In this document: in pieces, positions 11,901-20,870 of the stretch
How the letters are laid out: each line of letters opens with the position of its first letter
Numbering within the stretch: position 1 is the stretch's first letter
Assembly: GCA_951213105.1 (NCBI GenBank)
Contig: OX578149.1
Location: 558,001 to 622,000, forward strand
DNA length: 64,000 nt
Reading direction: 5' to 3'
DNA from: Amaurobius ferox
Taxonomy: Eukaryota; Arthropoda; Arachnida; Araneae; Amaurobiidae
Notes under the pieces: model-generated
The model's input: the letters and a program-made list of their open reading frames with translations, nothing else
What the model was told of the DNA's origin: nothing
Database searches by the model: none
Translations under genes and position numbers: made by a program

Positions 11901-13195
11901 TGACTATTTGTTGCAGGGGTTTTTCTAACCTGTTTAGAATTTTTGTCCCTATCCTGATCTCCTTTACGGCCCTCAACACTACTATTTAAACTTTTAGTTG
12001 AGTACTGTGGTTTTAAGAAATACAATCCTTCTTTACGTTTAGCGTAAAAGAAATTTTCTCCCTCAGGAGTCTTAAACCATAGAATACCTTTGGCTGCACT
12101 AAAAGAATAGCCCTGCTCTTCTAATACAGATGCGGCCAACAAGTTACGCCGTAATTTAGGTGAATACATAACATTTTGTAGCACAATATTATTTGTATGA
12201 TCTTTAAATTTAACATACATGTTCACCGTTCCAATAGCCTCAACTGGGCTTTCCATATCACCCACTGCTAGCGACATAGATGTATCCTTACATTTATCAA
12301 ATTTTGAAAACATTTTAACATCATTACAAAAGTGTCGCGTAGCAGCGGTGTCAATCACCCAGCTGAGCCTATTGTCAGGATTATCAACAATATTAGCTTC
12401 TACATTTATATTTGAAAATACTTCAATAATACTAGAGCTAGTCATCTTTTTCAATTTTGGGCATTGTGCCTTTACATGACCATTTTTATTACACATAAAA
12501 CATGGTCCTATGACCTTAATAGACTTTTTAACTTTAGTAACATTTTTGCATTTAGCGTTAACATTTGAAAAATATACAGATGAATTGGAACTTACATTAT
12601 TATTGTCATGATCCTTCCTCAACTGTCTAATCCTGCCCTCCTCCAGAGACAGTTCTTTCTGAATTTTATCCAATTTAAAATCAGTATCGCTCCAGCGATA
12701 AATGATTTGAATGATACTCTGGTACTGGTCTGGGAGATACCGGATGGCTTGGAATGCCACGTACACATCCTCCACGGGGTGATTCACGTTCTTGAGCTTG
12801 GTGACAGCTTTCCTTATCCTCGTACAGAATATGTCGATGGGCTCCTCGATTTCCGGGCGTAGACTGAAAAACTCGTCCAACAGATGAACTAAATTAGCGC
12901 GCGTTGGGGCCTCAAAATGCGCCTCCAACTTCTCCCACGCATCCGCCGGGTTGTCGTCGATGTCGAGCAGTTCTCTGTACTCCGCCGAGATATTTCGAAA
13001 CAGGATGGAAAGTGCGCGGTCGCTGCTGCGCATGTACTCCTCTCGCTCGCGGCGTGACGTAGATTCGTCGACTGGTAATGCAGTACGGTTGATGTGGCCG
13101 TAACATCCTTCTCCTTTCAGGATAAATGAAATTTCATTACGCCAGGTGACGTAATTGTCCCTGTTTAACGCTTCTATGCCGTTGCTCACCGCCAT
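8951..13195 (-). CDS. Copia-1 Gag-Pol polyprotein (1414 aa)
   Basis: Single uninterrupted ORF with the complete copia order. Gag fills about residues 1-250, with zinc knuckle CFMCNKNGHVKAQC at 232-245. The aspartic protease motif is VIDTAATRHFC (D282; DTA instead of the common DSG). Integrase: HHCC zinc-binding residues H472, H477, C505, C508, and catalytic D536, D599 and E635 (35 residues between the last two). Reverse transcriptase: QLDIKSAYLYA (D1007) and YVDD at 1089-1092. RNase H: D1260, E1301, D1341, D1362. Integrase before RT marks Ty1/copia rather than gypsy. The start codon (ACTATGG) has A at -3 and G at +4. All motif residues checked are present, so the protein is probably functional. 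No frameshift separates gag from pol, so the Gag excess may come from splicing or processing. Confidence 0.96.
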   Translation of the reverse strand: MAVSNGIEALNRDNYVTWRNEISFILKGEGCYGHINRTALPVDESTSRREREEYMRSSDRALSILFRNISAEYRELLDIDDNPADAWEKLEAHFEAPTRANLVHLLDEFFSLRPEIEEPIDIFCTRIRKAVTKLKNVNHPVEDVYVAFQAIRYLPDQYQSIIQIIYRWSDTDFKLDKIQKELSLEEGRIRQLRKDHDNNNVSSNSSVYFSNVNAKCKNVTKVKKSIKVIGPCFMCNKNGHVKAQCPKLKKMTSSSIIEVFSNINVEANIVDNPDNRLSWVIDTAATRHFCNDVKMFSKFDKCKDTSMSLAVGDMESPVEAIGTVNMYVKFKDHTNNIVLQNVMYSPKLRRNLLAASVLEEQGYSFSAAKGILWFKTPEGENFFYAKRKEGLYFLKPQYSTKSLNSSVEGRKGDQDRDKNSKQVRKTPATNSQSQNKIRPNLNKRKNKSDLKSKSNKISGSTVEILNKTELWHRRYGHINSDYLHQTSKVSAANGLPKLKYAKVNCIHCKLAKSKRVSYKPIGRIRSTEPLQLLHMDVCGPMPVTSLGGNKYFLTITDDFSRKVFVFILKQKSDVFKVFQDFQACQERQLGKKILCIRTDNGMEFCHGQFKAFLKKLGIKHERSNTYTPEQNGVSERFNLTALDCVKAMLNQSKVGDKMWAEAILCFTYTKNRICHKFKVKTPHELYYGKKPAVSHLRVFGCKAYAGIAKQLRKKLDLRAQLGVMVGYAENTRGYRILLVKEGKILEISNVRFEEMEAAEGVLDPIRPRNFTQKKSGFTRTSDSGSGCLDSESEEEAGESHDTSHTSEEEDSPADSDLTPCSNIDWERKAVPRPDGTRTDVYYSVRGDKHRLRSHNDVKKFCAKANIHYDQNLFNFREKRDIKSRPEASNIEIIVPKNFKSAIESPHSQEWQEAMNNEIAIMQERGVWDLVPTPTSQKIIGSRWVYTIKRDENGIVKRFKARLVAQGYSQEKGDSYDEVFSPVINFCLIRAFFAIFVCLLNWKHFQLDIKSAYLYAKLNAKVFMKQPPGYVDPNQKNHVCLLKKAIYGLHQSGREWYNELDTTLRKLNFFKLKWCNCAYFYQNKVLMLVYVDDIVLFSKHQGDIDHAVSLLKEEFDIKTLGKVQKLLGVEFTEINNKIFIHQRQYIDKICQMFKEFKYPISSLPITKGITLSKNDCPMNDGELKQMQNIPYRSLIGCLAFLSSRTRPDICYAVNILSQFQENPGMKHWDALLKLLGYLEKTKNYMLNLSGIGNLNLNCYSDSDFAANRDDRVSLGGMLFLIDRVPVSWRTFKHKCVSLSTMEAEYVSLTEAAKEVIWLQNIIEECMKLGLKFNRNNSIIYCDNQAAINFSNSPIENNRTKHIDIKYHFLRNLVENESFKIIFVNTKENVADYFTKPMTKDRALNFCNQIFKNKND

Positions 13196-13240
13196 AGTCT
13201 TTAACTGTGACTAGAGTGCGTTGTTTACCTTTCTGCTTGA

Positions 13241-13270
13241 TGCAAATGGCGCCGGTCGCGGCCCCCGTCG
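13241..13270 (-). promoter_or_regulatory. Conserved leader block of copia-1 with GGCGCC palindrome
   Basis: Between primer site and gag start codon, the minus strand carries GGGGGCCGCGACC then GGCGCCATTTGCA. Nearly the same block occurs in the leaders of copia-2 (46730-46758), copia-3 (54521-54545) and copia-4 (63386-63413). Conservation in a non-coding leader suggests a packaging, dimerisation or translation element; the role is inferred. Confidence 0.45.
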
Positions 13271-13332
13271 ATGGAATTCACAACTCTTCACTGCTGCTTT
13301 ATCACGGATAAAAGTTATGGCCTTGACATACT

Positions 13333-13348
13333 ACGGCCCATAACCAAA
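13333..13348 (-). other. Primer-binding site of copia-1 (half-tRNA-iMet type)
   Basis: The minus strand next to the 5' LTR reads TTTGGTTATGGGCCGT. GGTTATGGGCC is complementary to the anticodon arm (GGCCCAUAACC) of initiator methionine tRNA, the site used by Drosophila copia with a cleaved half-tRNA primer, rather than to a tRNA 3' end. Confidence 0.7.
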
Positions 13349-14201
13349 TGTCGGCTGCTATTTGCTGTGTTAGCTGAGCGACTTGACTAGAAAAAATTTG
13401 AAAGTCATTTGCAGATTTAGCAGTGTTGGTCATATCCCTATCCGAAGTGCTGGTAGAAAATTTTTGTAGCAGATGATACGCAGTAGTGATGTGTTTTCTC
13501 AAGAAAGCAAGCTCGTTAAACACAAACACAATTTATTTGTTGTGAGATCCATTGCATCAGATGAAGTTACAAAATAAAACACTGTAACATTCGTTGCAAA
13601 GCAAAACTATATACAATGAGCTAGCAAGCTCATGAAAAGGTTTTAAACAGTTTTTATGACTAGGCACACACTCTCAGTTACTATAACATCGGTAAGTAGA
13701 AAAAACAGCTACTGTACCACACATGCCGTGCACGTTAATGAAGCCACCATCATCAGGTCACACGTCATGGCTTTAGAAGTTAGACTACTCTCTACCGATC
13801 AAGGTCTGCCTTCCATACAAGGTCTTTCACCGTCGATCACCGTCTGATCGATCTGACTATACGTCGAGTCTTAAGTCTGCATAACTACAAGATCTTAAAC
13901 TCTGAAAAGTCTCCCACGTCTACTACATGGTCAGTCAAGGTCTGTAAAGTCTCTGAATAACTGAGAATGTGTCCTATCATATATACACCGTGATGGGTAC
14001 GCTCCGGAACACAACCGTTGACGGCAGCGCCCTCACTATATGCAAATCAGAATGCGCGCGCGGCGAGATGGCGATTTGCATGAATGGCATGTTCTGTTCC
14101 CGTCACGAGTCGTTCACGAGAACGGTAGAACCATTCTAAAAATGTAAACACGTTCTCGCGATAACGAGAATCGCGACGAAAACAGAACCAAGTTTCCAAC
14201 A
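13349..14201 (-). repeat. Copia-1 5' LTR
   Basis: 853 bp, apparently identical to 6932-7784, followed by CTACG at 14202-14206. Carries the promoter for the element's RNA on the minus strand. Confidence 0.95.
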
Positions 14202-14206
14202 CTACG

Positions 14207-16339
14207 TGTGAATCGCAGTCAATCGCGATTTGGACACACTAAAGGTACTACGTGTTTCTAATTAGCGAAATATTTTATAGAAAACTGTAAGTGTCTCCCG
14301 CGCTTGCGCGGGTCACAAATTCGATCAAATAAAATTTTCCTTTTTTATTAATAAGATTCTTTCACGGATTTGAATTATGCTCTTTCCGAGTACTTCCCTA
14401 ATTTTTCGTGTTTTGCTCGTGAAATTATCTTCTTTCCGCGGACAAAAATCCTTTCCCCCATACACAGTCTGTCTACAGGTTACAAAAATCCCGAAAATAT
14501 TGTGAAATTGGCCATATATGCCCCAAAAATGTCACAAAATTCAAGAACAAAGCAACGAATTTTTTATCAGAGACATTCCTTTCTTACATCTGAAAATCTG
14601 TTTCTCCGCGATTGCGAAAACGGCGTTCGCATACGGCGATTCCCACAGTTTCTGAGGAGAAATGACCAATGAATATATTTTTGCCATTTTTACAATATAT
14701 TTGCATCGACTGAATTTTTTTTATAATTATTTCGTAAGAATAAAAACCAAACCATTTTTCTACCGTATTATTAATAAAATGAAGGGTTATTTTGCAGCAG
14801 CATCATGAAAATCTGCATTTGTACGCTATCCTCGGCATGCCTCGTTTAATTTGAAAAATATTTCCCACTTTTCCAATCTGTTTGCATCGACTACAGTGTT
14901 TGTAATTGTTTCGCGTTTTATGCAGAAAAATTATTGTACAAACGTATTATTTATGAAATAAAGGGCTATTTTGAAAACAAAAAGAAAAAAGTCCACACTT
15001 TTCAAACAAAATGGGTAAAATCACATGACTGGCTTGAGATTCAACAAAAGGATGATGCAACCTTTATGTTCTGCAAGTTATATAAAAAATATAAAAAAAA
15101 AAAACCATTTTCAAACATCAAGTCAAAATTATTACCTCATTCGATTTGCCTAGTGAAATAGTTTTCATAGATATTTGCCTTCGGCGATCAAAAATTGTTA
15201 AAGATTTTAATTGCTATTGCTGCATAAAAATTGATCATAAAATGATTTTAAAAATCAAAATATAAAGTAAATACAGTCAGCCCTCAACTTTTGTAGTTTA
15301 CAGACAAAAAAAATCGTAAATTCGCATGTGAGTCATTTTACATAAAATAACTCATGTAGACGTTTTTATGTCAGCAAATAAAATCATAACGTACGCATGG
15401 GGAAAGTCAGGAATTTGAGTATTTTTGCTAACAAGTGGGGGGGGAGGTATAAAATTACCAAAAATGTGCTTACTTAATACTTAAACGACTCCTAATTAAT
15501 TTTTAAAAAGAATGTTAAAAGAATATTAGTTTTAAGAATTAAAAAATTTAAATGTCGAAGAATATGATTTATAATTAATGCTTTCTTTATTACTTTCTAA
15601 ATTCGCATGGTAAAAAAAAATGAAATTTTAAGTTTCTCTCCTTATGACAGAAATTCTCCCCCTCTTTTCCTGACTTAGTAGGAACCATGTGGTGAGACCA
15701 ATTGTTGACAACTGAAAAATATGCGATGTTTTTTTTTCAACTTGTTTAATGTTATGCAAAATTGTGTTTAAATATTTTATATGATAATTAAAAAATTTAG
15801 AGATATATTACCCATACTTATTTACAGGTTTATTAATATGGTAGACATAAGTCAAACAACTGATCCTTCTGTCCATACCTTAAGCTGGCGAGTACTTTAG
15901 TTAGGTGCAAGACACTACTATGCATGTCTGTTAACAAGGAGAACTTTCCTTAAGAGATTTACTTTTGTAAGATCGATTATTTGGCAAAGGCGGTGGGGTA
16001 AAAATTGGGAGAAATTTAAGAGATTGGCAAAATACAAAATTTAATTTTTCTGATAACACAAATTTACAAATATATTTTTATTTTTTAATGAGTAATATTG
16101 TTAATATGCATTTATTGCTAACTTCTCATTTTTGATATTGAATACATTTTCAAAATTTATTTTAGGTGCTTTTCTAAATCTAAGTTTTCTGCAAGTCACT
16201 GTCAGTATCCCCATCTTTTCCATTTTTTAAAAGTTTTCAAAATTTTGATCTTTCATTTATCATTTTCTGAATATTTTAAACATTTATTGTCACTCATTTT
16301 TTTAACCTTGTTTTAAATCTTGCCAAAGTTTTATATTAT
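14207..16339. other. Repeat-derived AT-rich DNA, no gene seen
   Basis: Two imperfect direct repeats with a period near 185 bp occur at about 14683-14805 and 14868-14982 (both contain TTTGCATCGACT, then GTATTATT, then AAAGGGTTATTTTG-like text). The part at 14560-14720 resembles 23280-23430 (CCGTTTCCCAGCTATTGCG versus CTGTTTCTCCGCGATTGCG, both followed by GAGATGACCAATGA-like text), so it belongs to a dispersed repeat. CAGTCAGCCCTCAAC at 15276 resembles a pogo/Tigger-type terminus, but no partner end was found. Confidence 0.4.
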
Positions 16340-17232
16340 AGGTACAGGGTTATTATAATTAAAGTTCCCGGTTTGAAAATGGACTCAAATAAAAAACACT
16401 GGTCAGAATGATTTGAAATTTTGCATGAACACTCGTAGAGCAATGGAATTTTGTTTGGTGAAGAAAAAAACAGTAGTTCAAAAAGTCGCCGCTAGGAGAA
16501 TAATTGGCGCTTTACTACACTATAATGCAATACAAAAGTAATAAACGTTGACTTACTCATTGGCTAATGACGTAATAAATATTCAATACGCTGTCCAATA
16601 TGCCATTCTGAAACAAACTGAGAGCGCAAAATAACGTGTTCAACAACAGATTTGAGTGTTTCTGTAGAGATGTTATGGTAGTGATGCGTGATGCTAGCTT
16701 TAAGTTCTTCTAAATTGGTAATGTGTCCATTAAACACCACATTCTTCAGATGCCCTCAAAGCCAAAAATCACATGGATTGAGGTCAGGGAAACGTGCTGG
16801 CCATCTTACAAGAAAATGGCGGCTGATGATTCTGCCATCTCCAAAATGTCTGCTAAGTAGCCTCTTCACTGGTTTTACGATATGTGGTGGAGCCCCATCC
16901 TGCATAAAAATAGTGTTATCAATACACTGACGCTCATGCAGTATGGGTATAACGTGACTTTTCAAAAGATGTTCATATCGATGGCTATTGACAGAACAGG
17001 TGATGGGGCCAAGAGGACCAACTTCCTCAAAAAAGAAAGGCCCGATAATAAAAGCTGCTGTAAATCCACACCACACAGTGACTATGTGGGAATGAAGAGG
17101 CACCTGGCGTAGTTCCTGTGGATTTTCGGTTGCCCAGATTTTGCAATTTTGCGTATTAACAGTTCCATGGAGATGGAAGTGTGCTTCGTCAGTCCACAAA
17201 ACATTCCATGGCCATTCATCATCCACTTGTAT

Positions 17233-17243
17233 CCGAACCAGAA
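17233..17243. other. Target-site duplication of LINE A (left copy)
   Basis: CCGAACCAGAA here and CCAAACCAGAA at 20445-20455 (10 of 11 identical) flank LINE A. Both belong to the same transposase codon run (…FALQFLV / LLVRIQVDDEW…), which proves insertion into the mariner gene. Confidence 0.85.
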
Positions 17244-17911
17244 GAGCTATGCCGGCGGTAGCTTTTTTGCTACTGGCAGGGTCTCCCATGCCGGACAGGT
17301 CAAAGGTGAGGTTCCAGACCAAACAAGACATCCTGGTCCTCCAGGTTGGGGGTTGGAAGTGAGGCACTTAGTCTCACTCTGTAAAATCCTCAGGGATCCA
17401 TTTCTTTTGTGGATACGGGTGTTGCTATCCCGAGGTACCCGAGCAAACTCTTTCTTCTAGCTACAGATTGCATCAATACCAAGCCCCTAGTAAACTTCAC
17501 TTCTGCCTTATGGGCCTTAGTACCACTCTTCGGCCTCTGCCGTAAGGTATACTGTTTGGGCTCAGGAACGGGACCAGGTGGTTGTGTGGCGAAAAGGGCA
17601 AAGCGGCGTGCATCTGTAGTATTGCTTTCAAGAAACGTTTGTAGTAAACGGTTCCAGAGGTCGAGTCCCTTGGTTGCGTTGGTTGGATGGTGGGGAGCGT
17701 TTCATATCGAGAAATCCCCCTTTGATCCTTGCTGATCCCTGGGCCCTGTGTACCTGGTGCACGTTATGGCCCGCTCCTTATCATCTAGCTTTGCGAATGA
17801 CTCCGGCGGTTACACTTTTCACGTCAGAAAAGTGTGGGGAGACGGAGCCTAGCGGGGGCTTCGATCGAACTGGAAGTAATCCGTGGTATTTTTCCCTTTA
17901 ATGGTTACAGC

Positions 17912-18193
17912 ATGGAGCAATCAGATGAGACTTTTCCGAGTTTTCCTGGTTCTCCGTGCTGCAGCAGTAAAAGTGAAGGTTTGTTGAAAGGATTGGGTTC
18001 ATCTTCGGGTGTTTCCCAATCAGCCATTGAAACAACCCCTCTGGGGTTAGATCTTGGCAAAAAGGAGGAAGCCTGCAGTCCGGCTGTGGAAAGAAGTGGA
18101 GTCGTAAGCCTCGGTGACCGACACACTGAAACCATGGCTGTGACGCAGGGTATACTTACCAAAGCACAGGCGCAGGAGGAGGCGCACACCTAG
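17912..18193 (+). pseudogene. LINE A ORF1 N-terminal part
   Basis: The ATG at 17912 opens a frame (MEQSDETFPSFPG…) rich in Ser and Gly, which LINE B shares in diverged form (start near 25165, minus). It stops at 18191-18193. The natural continuation (RQLDQRLAKAGTVTEKVGG…) is in another frame from 18192, so a frameshift lies near 18175. ORF1 proteins bind the element's RNA; no zinc knuckle remains here. Confidence 0.6.
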
Positions 18194-19040
18194 GCAGCTG
18201 GACCAGAGGCTTGCAAAAGCTGGCACTGTCACAGAGAAGGTCGGAGGCACCAAACGACTTAGGTCGGTAGGAGCCACACCCTCTCCAAGAGATCTAGTCG
18301 TCAAGAAAAGATCAAGGACGGACATCCAACCTGGAACTTATGCTCAGGCAGTTCAGGCTATTAAGATGGCAATCGTCAAGATTTCCTTCCCTTCTAGTAA
18401 GCTGAGCAAGGAAGAGGTTGATATCATCCAGATGGTGACTCTCGATAAGATAGATGAGATCCCCACTGGTGAGCAACTTCCGAAGATTCATAGCTTCAGC
18501 TTATGGATCATAGCTTCTTATTGGATCAAGAAGCTGTTATCTAACAGGTATATCTGTGCATCTTTACTTGGTGATAGTATGACTATGCATGCACTTTCGG
18601 GCTGTCCACAAGGAGGTGTGCTTTCGCCAATTCTTTGGTGTTTAGTTGTGGACTCTCTTTTGGAAAGCATCAATATTTCTGGCGTCTCTTGCGTTGGATA
18701 TGCAGATGATGTTGTCATCATTGCTAGGGGCAAATTTGGCAACACTGTCTCTGACATGATGTCTACTGCTCTCAGGAGGGTTGAGACATGGTGCAAAAAT
18801 GCAGGTCTTACAGTTAGTCCGCATAAGACTGCTTTGGTTGCGTTTACTAGGAAACGTATACTTAATCTTGGGGATATTCGCTTCTTTGGGCAGAAGCTTA
18901 TTTGCTCCAAGGAGGTTAAATTCTTGGGAATTTACTTTGACAAGGAACTCAATTGGAAGAGACACTTGGATTATTGCACGACTAAAGCCAGAAGAATCTT
19001 CTGGTCTTGTAGGAATGCTATTGGGAAAACCTGGGCTTAA
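18192..19040 (+). pseudogene. LINE A fused ORF1/reverse transcriptase fragment
   Basis: The frame begins with the ORF1 continuation (SYA/TYAQAVQAIKMAIV region, basic and Ser-rich), then passes at about 18490-18530 straight into RT palm sequence. RT motifs visible are CPQGGVLSP (motif B-like), GYADDVVII (catalytic YADD), GLTVSPHKT and VKFLGIYFD. An internal deletion has removed the ORF1 C-terminus, endonuclease and RT fingers, but the join kept a frame open from 18366 to 19040. The protein cannot be a working polymerase because the first catalytic Asp block is absent. Confidence 0.75.
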
Positions 19041-19378
19041 ATCCCAGAGTTATCCATTGGATTTACTCGATGGTAGTCTGTCCTATCATTTCCTATGGAT
19101 CCATTGTTTGGTGGTCCAGAATTAGATGTGAAACTGCTAAACTTGAATTAGTTAAGCTTCAAAGGATGGTGTGCATTGCAATCTCTGGATGCATGAAAAC
19201 CACTCCTACTGCAACTCTTGAACTTTTACTTGGTTTGCATCTGCTCTACATGCATATTGAAGCAGAGGCACTTATCTGCATGAACAGACTCAAATATCTG
19301 AAATAGTGGAAAGATTACTCAAGGTATTTATCTTGGGGTGAACTTAACAGTAATGTTGCTAGTCATCCTTATTTTTGT

Positions 19379-20384
19379 ATGCCACCTGATGGCATCCATG
19401 TCAAATTTACGTTTGACAAGCCTTATGAAATTCATGTCCCCTCGCGGGATGATTGGAAGAGGACTCCCACCTACAATAAACGGAACTGTTTTGTATGGTA
19501 CACAGATGGCTCGAAGATTGGCACAAGTACTGGTGCTGGGGTTTGTTGCCCTGATGATGGCACTGAGCTGTCTTATCTGCTTGGCAATTTTGCTACTGTC
19601 TTTCAGGCTGATGTATTTGCCATCCTTATGTGTTGTAGAATTTGCTATGACAGGAAGTATAAGAATAGCCAGATTTTCATTTGATCTGACAGTCAGGCTG
19701 CTCTTATGGCTCTGGGGAAGTTCACTGTGACGTATGGCTCTGGGGAAGGTCTCTGTGACGTCTTCCCTTATATGGGAGTGCTATAATGCACTCTGTGAAG
19801 TCACTAGCAATAATAATGTCATTCTGTACTGGGTGCCTGGTCATTCGGGCATACCTGGCAATGAATTGGCAGACGAACTTGCTAGGAAAGGCTCAAGTAC
19901 TCCTTTTGTGGGCCCTGAGCCGGCCTTGGGTATTCCCAATGACCTTGTTAGAAGAATTGTCTATGACATTTTCAGGAAGTTTCAATGTAAGAACTGGCGT
20001 GACACTAAGGGACAAAGGCAAGCAAAAATTCTCAACTGCAATTGCCCTAGTACACGTCAAAAGGAACTTTTCAGGCCTAGTAGAACTGGCATCAGGAGAG
20101 CTGTTGGGCTCCTTACTGGGCACTGCACCCTCAAGAGACATCTTAATATTATGGGTGTCTCCAAGGATTCGCTTTGCAGAGGCTGCAATTACAGCGAAGA
20201 AACTGCAGCTCACATTCTATGTGAATGTGAGGCCTTCTCTGCTCACAGATTTGAACACATTGGTCGTCATGTGATTGAACCCTGGGAGCTGAACGACATT
20301 CCTGTCAAGTGCCTGCTTATTTTTGCATCGGCTGCTGGTCTCTTTTCTGAGGGACCTTTTCTTTTATTTGGGGTAGTTCAATAG
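19379..20384 (+). pseudogene. LINE A RNase H and C-terminal Cys motif
   Basis: Pieces in two frames. 19379-19684 has WYTDGSKIGTSTGAG (first RNase H Asp) and ATVFQADVFAI. 19734-20384 has YWVPGHSGIPGNELADELA (last RNase H motif), then ILNCNCPS, LTGHCTLKRHL and CRGCNYSEETAAHILCECEAF, the Cys/His block typical of RNase H-bearing arthropod LINEs. A 28-bp tandem duplication (19706-19733 and 19734-19761) and a stop (codon at about 19682) break the frame between them. Confidence 0.8.
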
Positions 20385-20870
20385 ACCTCTGGTCGATGTG
20401 CTGGGCTCTTTCTGAGGGCTCCTTCATTTCATTCATTCATTCATCCAAACCAGAAATTGAAGTGCGAACATTTCACGTGCAACATTGTCCGTAAATAGCA
20501 ACTGTTGAACATGGGTCAGTTTGTAAGGATAACATTTCAAAATGTGTTTCAAAATTTTTTGCACCGTACTGGAGGGTACGTCTAATGATCGGGCAATTCC
20601 ACGTGCACTCGTAGATGCATTAGCGTTACTCCCTTCTTCTAACTCTGTAGCTACTATCTCTCCATCGATTGCTTTCCATCCCCTGCCAGGTTTGATGTCC
20701 AAAGAGCCAGTCTGAAATTTTAAAATCATTTTGCACAAGCTTTTGCCACATAGAGGACCAGATTTTAACTTTTTCAACGTTCTGAACTTTCTAACAGCTA
20801 CTAAACAAGAGCTGTTATTCTCGTAAAACAATTTGACAAGAAGAGTGCGATCTTTTAATGATATAGTCAT

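Larger units (their letters stand above)
6932..14201 (-). mobile_element. Copia-1: complete Ty1/copia LTR retrotransposon
   Basis: Structure on the minus strand: 5' LTR 13349-14201, primer site 13333-13348, gag-pol ORF 13195-8951, a 1.1-kb non-coding 3' part with 77-bp tandem repeats, polypurine tract 7785-7800 and 3' LTR 6932-7784. Both LTRs are 853 bp and I found no difference between them when reading them side by side. CTACG is duplicated at 6927-6931 and 14202-14206. The identical LTRs and unbroken ORF indicate a very recent insertion and a candidate autonomous, still mobile copy. It lies in the first visible helicase intron, antisense to the gene. Confidence 0.95.
17244..20444 (+). mobile_element. 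LINE A: internally deleted non-LTR retrotransposon with RNase H
   Basis: Flanked by an 11-bp target duplication and ending in a CATT/ATTC-type tail (about 20423-20444). Order on the plus strand: 5' untranslated region, ORF1 remnant, RT palm, RNase H and a C-terminal CCHC-type motif. The endonuclease and N-terminal RT are missing. LINE B (22139-25360) is another copy of the same family: the texts CGETEPSGG and SLGDRHTE are shared, and the RNase H parts are nearly identical. The family resembles R1/LOA-like arthropod LINEs with an RNase H domain; the clade assignment is inference. Confidence 0.85.
16564..20870 (-). pseudogene. Mariner-type (DD37D) transposase pseudogene, split by LINE A
   Basis: The N-terminal half is at 20870-20456 (MTISLKDRTLLVKLFYEN start, helix-turn-helix text with NANASTSARGIARSL and ILKCYPYKLTHVQ). 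The C-terminal half is at 17232-16564 (VDDEWPWNVLWTDEAHFHLHG, TVWCGFTAAFI, FMQDGAPPH, FPDLNPCDFWL, ending LLRH-stop). The three catalytic Asp are visible; 37 residues lie between the second and third, a DD37D spacing within the IS630-Tc1-mariner superfamily. A TGG-to-TGA change creates a stop just after PCDFWL. The halves are separated only by LINE A (17244-20444) and its target duplication, so the element was present before that LINE inserted. Confidence 0.85.

Noticed and set aside
15276..15310. CAGTCAGCCCTCAAC as a pogo/Tigger terminal repeat
   Set aside because: Only one end was found and no transposase is near; evidence too thin for a feature.
16756..17367. 203-codon minus-strand frame starting MPHFQPPTW as a complete transposase
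   Set aside because: The first 45 residues are the antisense of LINE A 5' sequence; only the part from VRIQVDDEW onward is transposase. The frame is an accidental join at the insertion point.
18518..18965. Minus-strand frames over LINE A RT
   Set aside because: They lie opposite well supported RT coding sequence and show no domain.
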